From positions 1,736,001 to 1,800,000 of the forward strand of contig CM030709.1 of the NCBI GenBank assembly GCA_017979445.1: a DNA stretch of 64,000 bases, in the 5' to 3' direction. The position numbers and the translations under genes were made by a program. The DNA is from Akebia trifoliata. Taxonomy: Eukaryota > Streptophyta > Magnoliopsida > Ranunculales > Lardizabalaceae. The notes under the pieces are model-generated. The model worked only from the letters and a program-made list of their open reading frames with translations. It searched no databases and was not told the origin of the DNA. Below are positions 37,449 to 49,800 of the stretch, piece by piece (position 1 is the first letter of the stretch; every line of letters begins with the position of its first letter).

Positions 37449-40400
37449 ATGCCGGGTCCTCAAGATCGACGTTCAAGATCTACTAAACCTATCACCATCC
37501 ATGGCTACGCGCAGTCTGGAGATCTCATTGGTCTCCAGAAGAAACTCCAAGATAACCCATCACTTGTCAACGAGAGAAACGCTGTTGTAAGTTTTCTCTT
37601 TCTCCAGAATGGGATTTATTATATTGTTTTGTTTTGTTTGGTTTTGTTTCTGAAATTATGTTGAATTATGTTTATTTAAGAGTATGTTTTCCTTTGAAAA
37701 TTGCTTTGGTTGGTCCGTGGAGTCATGAGGGAGATTTGAGATGTATTTTTTAGTTTAATTTCTGGAATGGGTTGTTATAACTTTGAAAATTCTTTTGTTC
37801 TTGGGTTCTTGTTGAATTATTATATTATACGTGGTATCATGGGAAAGATCTGTTTCTTTTGTGATTCTTTCCCTGGATTGGGAGTTTGCAATCCATTGGT
37901 TTTGGAGTTTTTGAAGATTTCTTAGTTTTCTGTTTTAAATTTGGATTTAATTGCACAAGTTTGGTACTTTGGGCCATCATTTGTCCCCACCCACTACCTC
38001 CCCTTCCTGATTTCGTATTTATTATTGTTGTTGAATCTGAGATTCTTGCGTCAGTACTTGTTATATTTTTTTTTTGGGATCCTTTATGGGTTTTTAGAAC
38101 TTTGATGGTTTGGAAGTTTGGATCATTGGTTTTTATTCCTAATGTTTAATTATTTTGGGTGATTAGGGTTATTTTTATTTGTTCCTTTTTTTAAATTAGA
38201 ATTGGTTTTTTTTTTTTCCTGTTTCTTCTCATGAATCACTTTACTGTATAGTTCAATTAAAAAACCCATGCATCATTGATTTTATTTATTTATTTATTTT
38301 TCAAAAGAAAATGTATTGGGTAGTAGTTTTGTTTCTCTTACCCCATTAAGTCACTATTCACAGTTTACACACTTGGTAGATGTAATTTTCTTCTATAATT
38401 GTGTGCCCTCAAAGGCGTTCCTACTTTCTTTAACCTAGTTTGAAGTAGTCTCTCGGGGCATGAAATTTATTGATTTTCATTTTTTATTTATTTTTGTGGT
38501 CAAGCCGGTAACCCCCCAAGGTCATGGTTACAGTTTAGTATGTCGATCAATTGAACCCCAAATTTTGAAATCGTGATTAAAAATTTGTAATTTTAGTGGG
38601 GTATAGTGGAAAATTTTACATAATCAGAAAGAGCAGCCATGGTTCATGGAAGAAAAATGTTGGGCAGTTAAGAAACAACATGTTCATAGAACGAGTATAG
38701 CAAAGATGAATACCTCGAGATTGATAAATGGAAAGACTAAGAAAAACAAAAGCAGGAATTAGTATATTCGAGGGGATCTGGGAATAACCCAATTGGAGAT
38801 AAAATAAAGGAAAGAAGATTTGGACATGTACAATAAAGACCAGTGATGGTACTAATGAGGAGATTTGATGTTAGTTGAAGATTACCCTATAAAGGCGAGA
38901 TGAAGACAAAAAATTAGTGGACTGAGGTCGTAAGAAAATATTTGAAAACATATACATTATTAGGAGATACAAGTATAGGTAGAGTTGAATGAAAAAAAGG
39001 GATTCAAGTTTCCGACCCCTATGTTTGGGTGACGATGAAGAATTTAGGGACTCATTTGGCTAATTTAGAACCTGAATTCATACGCAGTGGATTTAATATG
39101 GATAATTCTTTTTTCAGTTTGTTATGGCAAGCCTTTGAATGGTTTACCACTGAGTTTGTTTTAATTTCATTGGTCCACTTATTTTAACTCCAAATGCAGA
39201 TGGCACAGACACCACTTCACGTTGCTGCTGGCTGCAACAATGTCGAGATAGTTAAGTTTCTGCTCAATTGGCAAGCACCAGAAAAGGTTGAGTTGGAAGC
39301 CAGGAACATGGTGAGTAAATTTATAATGCATTCAACTGATACTAAATTACCTTCATAAAGTCAATCAGTTACATTTAATTGATTCCATCAATCTGATGGT
39401 TTTGACTTTCTTGTGTTGATATATGGGGTTTTGCAGTATGGGGAAACCCCATTACACATGGCAGCGAAGAATGGGTGTAATGAAGCTGCACGGGTGCTTC
39501 TTGATCATGGTTCTTTTGTGGAGGCTAAAGCAAATGTTTGTTTTCTTGCTTTCCTATTAATTTGTTATTCTTCTTTGATTGACATCGGAGTAGAGATTCT
39601 AAAACTTTGTTGTTTGTCTTTTCCCGTGTAGAACGGAATGACCCCATTGCATCTTGCAGTCTGGTACTCACTTCGAGCAGAGGATTGTTCAACAGTAAAG
39701 TCATTGCTCGAGTGCAATGCTGATTGCAGTGTTAAAGACAATGTAAGGTTGATTCCAGTTCTTGAACTGACCCATTTTATTCAAATAAACTCATAAGTTC
39801 AGGCAAAATGTGTTGTGATATAGGATGACATGACACCTCTAAATCATCTCTCACAAGGCCCTGGTAGCGAGAAGTTGCGTGAGCTCCTCCATTGGCATCT
39901 TGAGGAGCAAAAGAAGCGCAGAGCCATTGAAGCATGTAGCGAAACGAAAGCTAAGATGGCTGAACTTGAGGAGGCGTTATCGAATATCGTTGGGTTGCAT
40001 GATCTAAAGCTACAACTGAGGAAATGGGCCAAGGGAATGCTCCTGGACGAGAAGCGCAGGGCTCTTGGGCTCAAAGTTGCTGCTCGGAGGCCCCCTCATA
40101 TGGCATTCTTTGGCAATCCCGGAACAGGTAATTGGTTGACATAATGTTTGATTGATGAGCTTGCTATGTCTTTATTGATGCTCAAATCAAAATGTGTAAC
40201 TGTTCCATATATTGCTGTGGATGATTGTTTTTTGGTTCTCAAAGTAGTTTTAAATCCTATCGAAATCACTTGCATTTCAAACATATTTTTTTGATAAGCA
40301 AACATATAATTTTGAAAAATTATATTTGTCACAATACATAAGAAAAAATGGAAAGTCAACGGTTGTCTTCCCTCATTGTTTATCACTCATAAAGAGCTGT

Positions 40401-41664
40401 TCAGATTCAATCTGGCATGAATCTTGAGGAACAACTCAACTTTATTCCCTTTTCTTTCCTCCCTTTTCAAGAATACTCCAACTTTATTTCCATTTCTCTT
40501 CTACCCCCTTTACAATAATACCTCTCCAACTTTATTGTTTTTACCCTTCTACCCTTTTTTCAATAATAGCCTACAACTTTATTGTCTTTCCTCTTTTACT
40601 CCCTTAACCCCAAAGAGGATGATTGTGCTGTAGGCACGGACAAACCCTAATAGTTCTATATTGCTCATCACTGCATTAGAAACGACATGAAATATATTAG
40701 TATATGATTGGTTTTCCCACATTTCCAATTTTTATTATATTATTTTATAAAGGATTTAAAATAATTAAGTTTTATATTGAATTTGATAAACTACCCAACT
40801 TGAATATCAAAATATGTAGTAAGACATCAATTTATAGAATTGTCATTTCTTGTTTTTTGTAATCAGCATATCGAGGTTGACTATTAAATTCAACAGGGAA
40901 GACAATGGTAGCTCGGATCCTTGGTAGACTACTCCATATGGTTGGAATTTTACCTACTGACAAGGTAACAGAAGTGCAGCGGACCGATCTAGTAGGAGAA
41001 TTCGTTGGACACACGGGTCCAAAGACTAGGAGAAAGGTACGTCACTTGTGCTTTTGAATTTGAATATCGGTTTTCAGATACATATAAGAGTAACTCTACA
41101 AAGTAACCGACGGATTTTCATTGGCAGATAAAAGAAGCAGAAGGAGGAATTCTCTTCGTGGATGAAGCATATAGGCTGATACCTATGCAGAAGGCAGATG
41201 ACAAGGACTACGGGTTGGAGGCGTTAGAGGAGATCATGTCTGTCATGGACAGTGGGAAAGTTGTGGTCATATTTGCTGGCTATAGTGAACCAATGCAGCG
41301 TGTAATCTCCTCCAACGAGGGATTTCGCAGAAGGGTGACTAAGTTCTTCGTCTTCCATGACTTCAACTCTGAAGAACTAGCCCAAATAATCCATCTCAAG
41401 ATGAATAGTCAAACGGAGGATAGTTCTTTGTATGGGCTCAAGTTGCACCCATCTTGTAGCGTGGGTGCTATCTCAAAATTAATAGAGAGAGAAACAACAG
41501 AGAAAAGAAGGAAGGAAATGAACGGAGGATTAGTGGAACCAATGCTTGTGAATGCTAGGGAGAATTTGGACCTCAGGCTTGATTTCGACACCTTGGATGC
41601 TGATGTTCTTGTCACAATCACCCTTGAAGATCTTGAAGCAGGCCTTCAATCACTTTCACAATGA
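37449..41664 (+). CDS. Ankyrin-repeat AAA ATPase, CbxX/CfqX type (479 aa)
   Basis: A fusion of N-terminal ankyrin repeats and a C-terminal AAA module like the Rubisco-activase-type CbxX/CfqX proteins; Arabidopsis has one such protein of nearly equal length. Exons: 37449-37586, 39200-39310, 39437-39535, 39632-39742, 39824-40127, 40897-41036, 41128-41664, all in phase. Ankyrin signatures include TPLHVAAGCNNVEIVKFLL, TPLHMAAKNGCNEAARVLL and TPLHLAVWYS (residues about 15-165). A charged helical linker follows. Walker A is GNPGTGKT at 250-257, with an intron splitting the codon of G255. Walker B is ILFVDEAY (D313, E314). GFRRRVTKFFVF and the C-terminal helical part follow. There is no transit peptide, so it is probably cytosolic or nuclear. 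Its substrate is unknown to me. Start chosen at the first in-frame ATG (MPGPQDRRS). Confidence 0.94.
38790..39040 (+). mobile_element. RTE-type LINE 3' remnant in intron 1 of the AAA gene
   Basis: Decayed frames read ERRFGHVQ, then a WTEVVRKYLKTY-like block, GRVE and GIQVSDPYVWV. These correspond in order to the C-terminal part of plant RTE LINE ORFs (R-WFGHVQRRP, TW-EV-KDL, DR..W...I.VADP..G). Stops and frameshifts are present. It has the same orientation as the host gene. Confidence 0.65.
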
Positions 41665-43004
41665 GTGGGGACTAAGGACCGAATCTATGACTCGAATGCA
41701 TGCACAAATTTCAACTATTGCTAGTTAAAACCCCCAAGGTTCTAGATTGGAATATGGTCTCCATTCACTTGTTTTCTTTGTTTCTTCCAATAGAAGTGCT
41801 TGCAATTATCAGAAATTTGGGAAGCTGACCTCCAAAGGGTTCGACGATATAGTGGTCTCATTTTTTTTTTTACTTTTTCGGTTGTATTCTTACAAGTTAC
41901 AAGTATTCGATATTTATCAGCATCATTTTGATTTTTTTGATTTTGGATTTATGAAGGTTTGAACTTTGAGAACCTGAAACGTGGGATGTATTTCCTCCAT
42001 GTTGTTAGAATTCTGTTATAGAGTTGATTGGTATTTTCTTCTCTACCTTGGACCTATTTTTTCATGTATACGGTTGACACATCTTAATAATAAGTTGATT
42101 GTTTTATTTGCTTCTTTTAATTCTTTCTTTTTTATTGGCCTTTCTTGATTCATTTTTCACTGTTGTAATCATAGAAAACTGCCCAACCATATTTCAATTG
42201 TGGTGAAAAAAAATTCTTTCCTTCTAGCATTGTATGCCCAATCTGGCCGTTGGGAACGTTATATGACAGCGTTATATAACAGTGTCCGACATGGGCTCAT
42301 GTCGCCTCAAAACATTTTGATGGAGTGATGGTTTTAGCACGTCCAAGCATGCGAGATGCATTTTTACTAGGGAGAGTGATTTAGTAGGTCTAATTGTAGG
42401 ATAATCCTATATATTCTATAAGAAGCAAATTGGTTTCTTCTGCCTTTTTGACGTTTAGTGCTGTCGCATTACCTATATCTTTATTATTATAATGAGAAAA
42501 ATCAAGATAAGAGGTGTCTTGTTCCTATAGAATATGAACGACATACCACGTTTGAATAGGAGTTCAAAATGCATCGGACTTCCTAACAAGATGAAACTGT
42601 TTTCTTTATTGCATGCAGTTCAAAGGGAACACTCCTTTGAATTATGACTCATGAGAGAAACGCCAAATATAAGTGGTGACACAAAAATTTGGAAGCCCAA
42701 AAATACCATATCTTTACATTCAAAAATACTAATCAATTAAATTACAATCTCATTATTCCCATATCCCTATAATCATTTTAGTAAGAGATGTAAACTACAA
42801 AAACATTTTTTTTATTATTTATCTTTAAAAAATCATTAATTATAAAAAGACAATTTTTTTATTTATCTTTAAAAAATAATTAATTATAAAAGACCCTTGT
42901 AATTTATGTGCATATTTCATCTCTATTTTTATTCGGCACTAAATAAACATATTTTAAAAATACTAAGAATATTTTCTATTAAAAAGTCAGGCTAGCCTAA
43001 CTAA
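41665..43004. other. Intergenic spacer between AAA gene and APC1
   Basis: It begins with the AAA gene 3' UTR; the frame at 41747-41962 has no protein-like character. The rest is AT-rich with no RNA gene and no transposon ends that I can define. Confidence 0.5.
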
Positions 43005-43300
43005 TTTAGTAAGAAATCAAATCTTACTAAGGGTCATTGGATCCACATGGATTACCAAATTGACAATCCAACACCACAACCATGTAAATTTCATCAAAAA
43101 ACTTAGATTCCAAAATATAAAAATTTTGGGCTTGATCCAAGATGTTGAAAATAAATGGCTACTACACTCCCAAATTTAAAATTCAAATTCAACAGTAAAA
43201 AATTACTTAAAAAAAAAATTCTTAGAATGTTGTTCTCTTCAAACTTGTGGTATTAGATCGTATTGTTGGATGCCACAAGACATGCCATCAAGAAAATTCC
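43005..43300 (+). repeat. Dispersed repeat, copy 3, upstream of APC1
   Basis: Collinear with 12385-12680. Landmarks are CCACATGGATTACCAAATTG, then CTTGATCCAAGATGTTGAAA, and a final block with ATTAGATCGTATTGTTGGAT near 43252. Diverged, non-coding. Confidence 0.5.
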
Positions 43301-43666
43301 TCATTTACTTAGCAAGATAAGTGTTTTTCTTTAATTAACACCGTGTGAATTGTTTCAAATCAAGGAGAGTAAAGAAATAAATGCAGTTGAGGTGCAATCT
43401 TTTATTTTTATTTTTATGGGAGTGCAATCAGAGCGAGTGCGTGCGGATTTTAAAAGCATTTGGTGCAATGGTTCTGGGTGGTCTGCAAGATGTTGCTCTC
43501 TAGTAAAAATAACATATTTCCCTTTCCACGTGTAATTTACTAGTTAACATAAAAACAGATTCGATCCCACTGTTACTTACCCTAGGGTTTAAGTTTCCCG
43601 CTATTTTTTTCCCACTCAAAGAGTGAGAGAGAGAGAGAGAGAGAGATTCAGCTATGCATCATTAGC

Positions 43667-43870
43667 TTCTCGTCTCATCCTCAGCGCTTCAAGTTCAACC
43701 GTTAAATCTCACAAGATCACTTGGAGTTCGACATCTATCAGTGTGGGGCGATTTCAAACCCTCGAGCATCTGCTCTGCCTCAATCGCTCCTCGTAGTCAA
43801 CCATTAAACCTTACAATGTCATCTGGAGTTCGACATCTAACAGTGTTGGGAGAGTTCAAACCCTTCGGTC
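43667..43870 (+). repeat. 102 bp tandem duplication spanning the APC1 start codon
   Basis: The downstream copy (43769-43870) contains the APC1 ATG (43816). The upstream copy (43667-43768) has AGA at the matching position (43714). The upstream frame reads SLGVRHLSVWGDFKP against SSGVRHLTVLGEFKP in the gene. The offset is 102 bases, so the two are in frame. An in-frame TAG at 43663 closes the upstream frame and no in-frame ATG lies between. A GA run (43625-43646) precedes it. The leader therefore carries a dead copy of the first codons. Confidence 0.8.
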
Positions 43871-46800
43871 TAATTGCCGAAGCTCTCGACGGAAAACCTG
43901 TCGAAAATGTCAGAGACAAGTACGATTACTCCCTATTTGATCCCAAAATCACCCGAGAAAGAGATGATTCATCCGATTACGATGACTCCTCGACCTCTGC
44001 TTCGTGCGATCAAAGTGATCATGAGCTATTCATTAGAGGAAACAGGTAACCCTTTCGACTAATCTGGATTGCATTCGTGAATTCTTCTTAGAAAGTTTGA
44101 ACTATCCATCCGTCTGAATTTTACCCGTTTTCGTTTTATTCGAGTTTCAGTTAATCTTTAATTCCACATTTCGTTTTATTATACCATGGCTTCGTAGATA
44201 AAGTTAATGAAATAATGGGTCCATGGCTAATAGTTTGGATTTTCTCTATAATTAAATTTCCATTCCAGTTGAGCTATAACGGTATTTTCATAATAGCCAA
44301 AATTTGTTTTTGGTATGGGTTACAGACCATCTTCTAATTTAATACTCTCAATTCCTTCGTAACAGGATAATATGGAGTGCTGGCACACGAGTTCTTAAGC
44401 GATACACGTCACCGTCTTCAGTCACTATGGTATCTTTATTTCATATAATACAGAACAATTTTTCACTGCATTTGAATTCTGTAGCGAAATTTCCAGATTA
44501 TGTGTTTTGAGAAATGTATGGATCTAGTTATGAAACTTGTGGATTGTTCTGATGAATACTGAAATTTAAATTTTAGGCGTGCTGGTGTCGTCTGGGTACC
44601 ATGTCAGAACCGCTTCTTTGTGTTTTACAAGTTGACACTTTGACCATATACAACACGTCTGGTGAGTAGACTTGTAATTAATCTCTCGCCCCTCTTTTAG
44701 TTTATTAGTTGGTATATTAAGTCTGAAGATCATATATGAATCCCATTTTAATGTTTATAACATTAAAAGAACAACTTTCATTGTATCAACTACGTCTTGT
44801 AACCATTGTTGTCGATCATGTACTTCGAAGCTTGAATCAGTTTTTTTTTTTCAAAATTATTTATTAATACATTTAATTTTTTGTAGGTGAAGTAGTATGT
44901 ATTCCACTCCCTCATAGTATCACATCAATCTGGCCTCTTCCATTTGGTTTACTCCTCCAAAAGGCAGCTGGAGGAAATCATCCAACCTATGTGCCCTTTT
45001 CAACTTCAAGCCCATTATTAAATATACGTGATTTATCCCGCCCAAAAAGAGAACTTGGGTACAGTCCACAACACAATCTCAGTGCACTCAATTCATTTGA
45101 TCATATTGTCAAGGGGGACATAGCTAAGATGTCCTCGCATTTGATTTTGAGAGATCCATTGGAAGAACCCCAGGTATGCTTCATTGTTTGATTTCCAGAT
45201 GTGATTGTTATTTTCCTATAACATGTATCCTTAAGCCATCAACTTAAGTTTGTAGCTTCGTATGCTTATGTTCGTTTTTTACATGCACTTTAACCTTTCA
45301 ATTGAAATAATTGTTTGGTATACCCTCCCAGCCAATATTTGTGGAAGAAAGGGACCAATTGAGCACCATGAAGGATTTTGATGAAAGATCAATTTGGACC
45401 AGTGATTCAATTCCTCTAATGGCATCATACAATAAAGGTTATTTATTTATTTATTTTAATAGTTGGTTTCAAATATATGCACTTTTGAAGTTTTTTCAAC
45501 CCATAAAAAGCAAATTTATTATATGTAACTATTCTTCTTATTTTCATTTTGTGCCAGGCAAGATGCAACATTCAGTGTGGCTTGTTGAAATTGTTGGTTC
45601 CAACCTTGAAGCTTCCAATGCAAGTTCATCTGAAGTAGTTCCTGCTGCAGTATTATCGAAACAATTCTCTTTCCGAAGGATATGGCAAGGAAAAGGTGCC
45701 CAGTCTTCTGCTAGTAAGGTGCATGTTCACTAACTCTGTTAAATTGATATATTGATGAATGCTTGGGGAAAATTAATGAAGAAATTGATAAATTTACAAA
45801 GGAAAGAAGAGAGATGGGAAAAAGGATCCCATCACCAAGGGTAGGGAAAATAATATTCTTTGTACAATGACTCCTTGGACAATAATATGACCTGTATATG
45901 TTGTCATCTTTATTTGTTATCTTTTGTGGGTAAAATGTGGTTTCTCATGAATGGGGCTGAAATAGCAACCCTAGCATCCATGAGAGGGAGAAATTTTTCC
46001 TATAAAAAAAGAGGGGGAAATTGTGAGAGCCTTACAAAGATTCACAAGCACTAGAAGAAGCAAAAGATTAGGAAGATCTTCTATTTATGTCATCCCATCT
46101 GAAAACAAAACGTTCAAACCAAAAATCCCTGAACTTCCCCAATATGGAAGTCCATTTGAACATCAGGGCCTTGTTGTTAAGTTCATATTGTTGTGGTCAA
46201 TTTCTTTTGCATTTTATGGTTAATGTGCTAATGAGAGTGACTTGGTTTACTACTCAAGTTGTCTTGGTTTTGGCAAGAAAAAATTGGCGTGCACTTGGCT
46301 TTGTTGAGCTGACCTCGGGAAGTTGATGAATAGCCTATGTCAAAGCTGAATTCTTAATTCTCATTATGTTTGTCAATTTGGGCTTAGTTTTATTTCTTAA
46401 CTCTGTAAACTTTCTGAGGATTTTAAGGGTTTGATGGAGGAGATCCATATTGCATATGTCCTGAAAACATTTTCTGTTCCTTTTCTCCCCCTTGGTCTTG
46501 GTAATAATTTTTTCTTGACAAATTTTCTTCTACTAATACCTTTTCCTTGCTCTTGGGAATAATTTTTTTACTACCAATTCTCTTCTACAAGTACTCCCTT
46601 TTCTGAAACATCTGTATGAGTCGTTTAATTTATATCACAATACCTTAAGCTTGCATTCATTGCCTTATGATTGTGCTCAGTGTCCTATGGTACTGTAGTA
46701 TCGACCACTATTTCATTTTCTATTGCCTTAAAATTTCATCTTACTCAGGTTTTTCTTGCAACTGATGATGATGGTGCACCTATAATTTGTTTTCTTCTCC

Positions 46801-49800
46801 AAGAACAAAAAGGGTTGCTCTCTGTAAGGCTTCAAACTGTTGAGATAAATAATGAAACTCTTTTTGATATTAAACCTGATTTGAGTTGGAGTGTCCCTGC
46901 AATTGCTGCTGCTTCAGTTATCGTGACACGTCCAAGGTAAAATGGGGTTTTAGTTTGTTCTTCCTTTAATTGTTTACCAATGACGTCAACATGTCTTCAT
47001 GCAATCTTCTTTATAGTGTGAAGGTTGGACCACTGCCATTTTCAGACATCATTGTCTTGGCTCCAGAAAACAACCTTCTTCTTTATGTAAGTTCTATTTA
47101 CCTTTTGTATGATGTCGAGTTTTCTGTGACTGAAAAAATTATGCAAGCCTTTCTCCTTGAGTTCCTTTGTTGTTTTTTTCGGTGTGAACCTTGTGTTTAT
47201 GTAGCTGAATTTCTTGTCAGCTTTGTTTGGACCACACTTGCACCCTGAAGAAGAGTGATCTTGTCACTAGCAGAAGTATTATTTTCCTGTTTCATGTAGT
47301 GGTAGATATTCAATACTCCCTTAAGCCTGATAATTACTCTTAAACTTGCTAATCCTAGGAATAACTCACTAATTATTTTAAGTTGCAATTGGCTTTGGTG
47401 GCTTCTCAGTTCTCCCTGCTTTAATTAATGTGGATAGCTTAGGATCCTATACTTTTTTTTTTTTTTGGTTTGGTTGGTCACTGCTAGAATCAGCTACATG
47501 CAAGCACTAGACAATTCTTCCGTCACTTCATGGGTCAGATGCAAGAAACTGTAGGTGGCAGTTGTTGAAGATCATTAAATTCAACGCTGGTGCTATTGCC
47601 CATCATACCTTGAACATAAGCTTCTTACACTAATAATGCTGAAAAATCAACTGAATATGGTAAAGTAAACATATAAACCATTCTTGATCATGTGCTAAAC
47701 TTTAGGTGGCAGTCTAGTTCATCTCATTATCCTAGCTCATTCAAAGCCCATTTAATGGTTTGATAGTGACTTCTACGCAAAGATAAAAAAATCCAGATTG
47801 CTGAAATATCTTTTCATGTATGCATCAACACATGAAATTTTGCATTTGCGTCTAAAACTTGTATTTCTGCATTTTTGTGTCTTATTTAATATAAAATGGA
47901 CTTGCCCAAGGGTCCTCCACATTAGTGGGATCAACCTCAGGAATGGGTCCAAAATCAAGAATGGTCCTAGCATGTAACCTCCATTTTACGTTCAAATTCA
48001 ATGTTATATTCCAATCCAAGTTTTCAAACTTTTTTAAAAATGACTAAGTTCACAAGGTAACCACCTAAATGGAGGGGAGACTGGGGTGCCTAATACTTCC
48101 CCATTCTTCAATTGAATCCCCTTATCCATATTTGTATGGTTTGACCATAAGAGTTACTTTTTCTAAAGAAAATTTTGTTTTGAGTGACCATTCACACCCA
48201 TGAATAATGAATGGTGGCAACTCTAAACCTCATGTTGTATGTGATTTTCACACCACAAAAATTCACATAGTTACAATTAGCCTTCAGGTCGTCTCTATTT
48301 GGACCCTATGGACCCATGTAAAAAAACTATGTAGAAAAAACCACATCGAAATACCCCTCCCCATATGCATAATTGTCAAAATGATGGTTTTTCTACAAGG
48401 TGCATTCCCTTTTTCATACGTCCACAACCATTAAAGATCCTTAAGGACTATTCCAAGACTTCTAACATTGGTGTCAGAACTTCCCCCCCTTACCACTGGA
48501 AATCATGTCAAGAAGTCATATATTCATCCTTTGCAGAACTTTTGTCCTAGTAAATTTGTTGGTGGAGATATGCTTCGAAGGAGGGAATCGTTCTTAGGTA
48601 CACTGTATCCTCCAGAGGAATTTTAAGGAGGAGATCAAGGCAATGGAGTGAGTTTTGTTTCATTTTATCATGCAATAGGCTCTTTTCTGCTTATTTTGAC
48701 CTTGGGGTTATGCTCTAGTTGTAATATTCTTGAAGAGAACTGGTCTTGGTTTAGTGATCGTTGTTGGCTACCTATGACATCATGAATTGAGTAAGAAATA
48801 GAAATTCCTTGAAAGCTTCATGAAGTTACTGAAAGTTTTAGGTTATATTATCCATCAAAAGAATTCCTCACAATATAAATGAGATGGTGTATTCTTTGTC
48901 AGTTGTATATCCTGTTATATATGTTAAATAGTTTCATCCTTGTGGGTTATCTCTAATTGAAGTTTTAGGTTGATCTTTTTGTGTAATTGTTCTCATATTC
49001 ATTTAATTGGGAAATGACTTCCTTGAGAATCCGTGGTTACATGTTTCCATTTTTAGACCTTTTTCTTTTGTATAAGTGCATTTTACCATTTTTCAATTTT
49101 TGACCTATGCTTTACATTGTTCGTATTCGCTGAAAAAAGTTTATGCTTGGATTGCAAGCATTCTACTTGTCTAATGGTTCTTTTATTTAGCTTTTGAAGA
49201 ATAGTTGGTGAATATTTCATAGAAATCATAGTGTGTGCATATTTGCTATGTGTAAAATTGCAGTCAGGAAAGCAGTGCCTGTGTAGGTATTTGTTGCCAT
49301 CAGGTGTGGGTAAAGGCTTGGTGTCATACAGCATGAAGTCTTCAGAATCAGCAGCTGTTTGCAATGACTTGAAGATTATAGGATTAGCTGATGCTGTTCA
49401 GGGGCGAATCAACATAATTGCCAATAATGGTCAGGTATGCTTTTTGTCTTATTCTTTTTTTTCCTGAGTTTGTTGATTCCAGTAAACAAAAAAGAAGAAA
49501 AGAAAAACACATTGTCGGATTTACCTATCTTCAAACTAATAGTCTTCCTTAAATCTCTTTCTCGGCTGCACCCTCTCCAATTTATGAACACTATAGGAGA
49601 CAGAGGCTTTCTAGTTCGTTAATTCATGAATCAACCTAGTAATTATGAGGTTATATCCGGGATTCCCATCAGAATCCTGGATAATAATGTTTAAATTATG
49701 GTTGAAAGTATTCTCCAGCCTTGGAATCTCCGCCGAGGCTTCTTGTTCTAGTAAGAATATTAGTTTTAAGTAATTTAAAGCTTCCATTCATATTCTTGTA

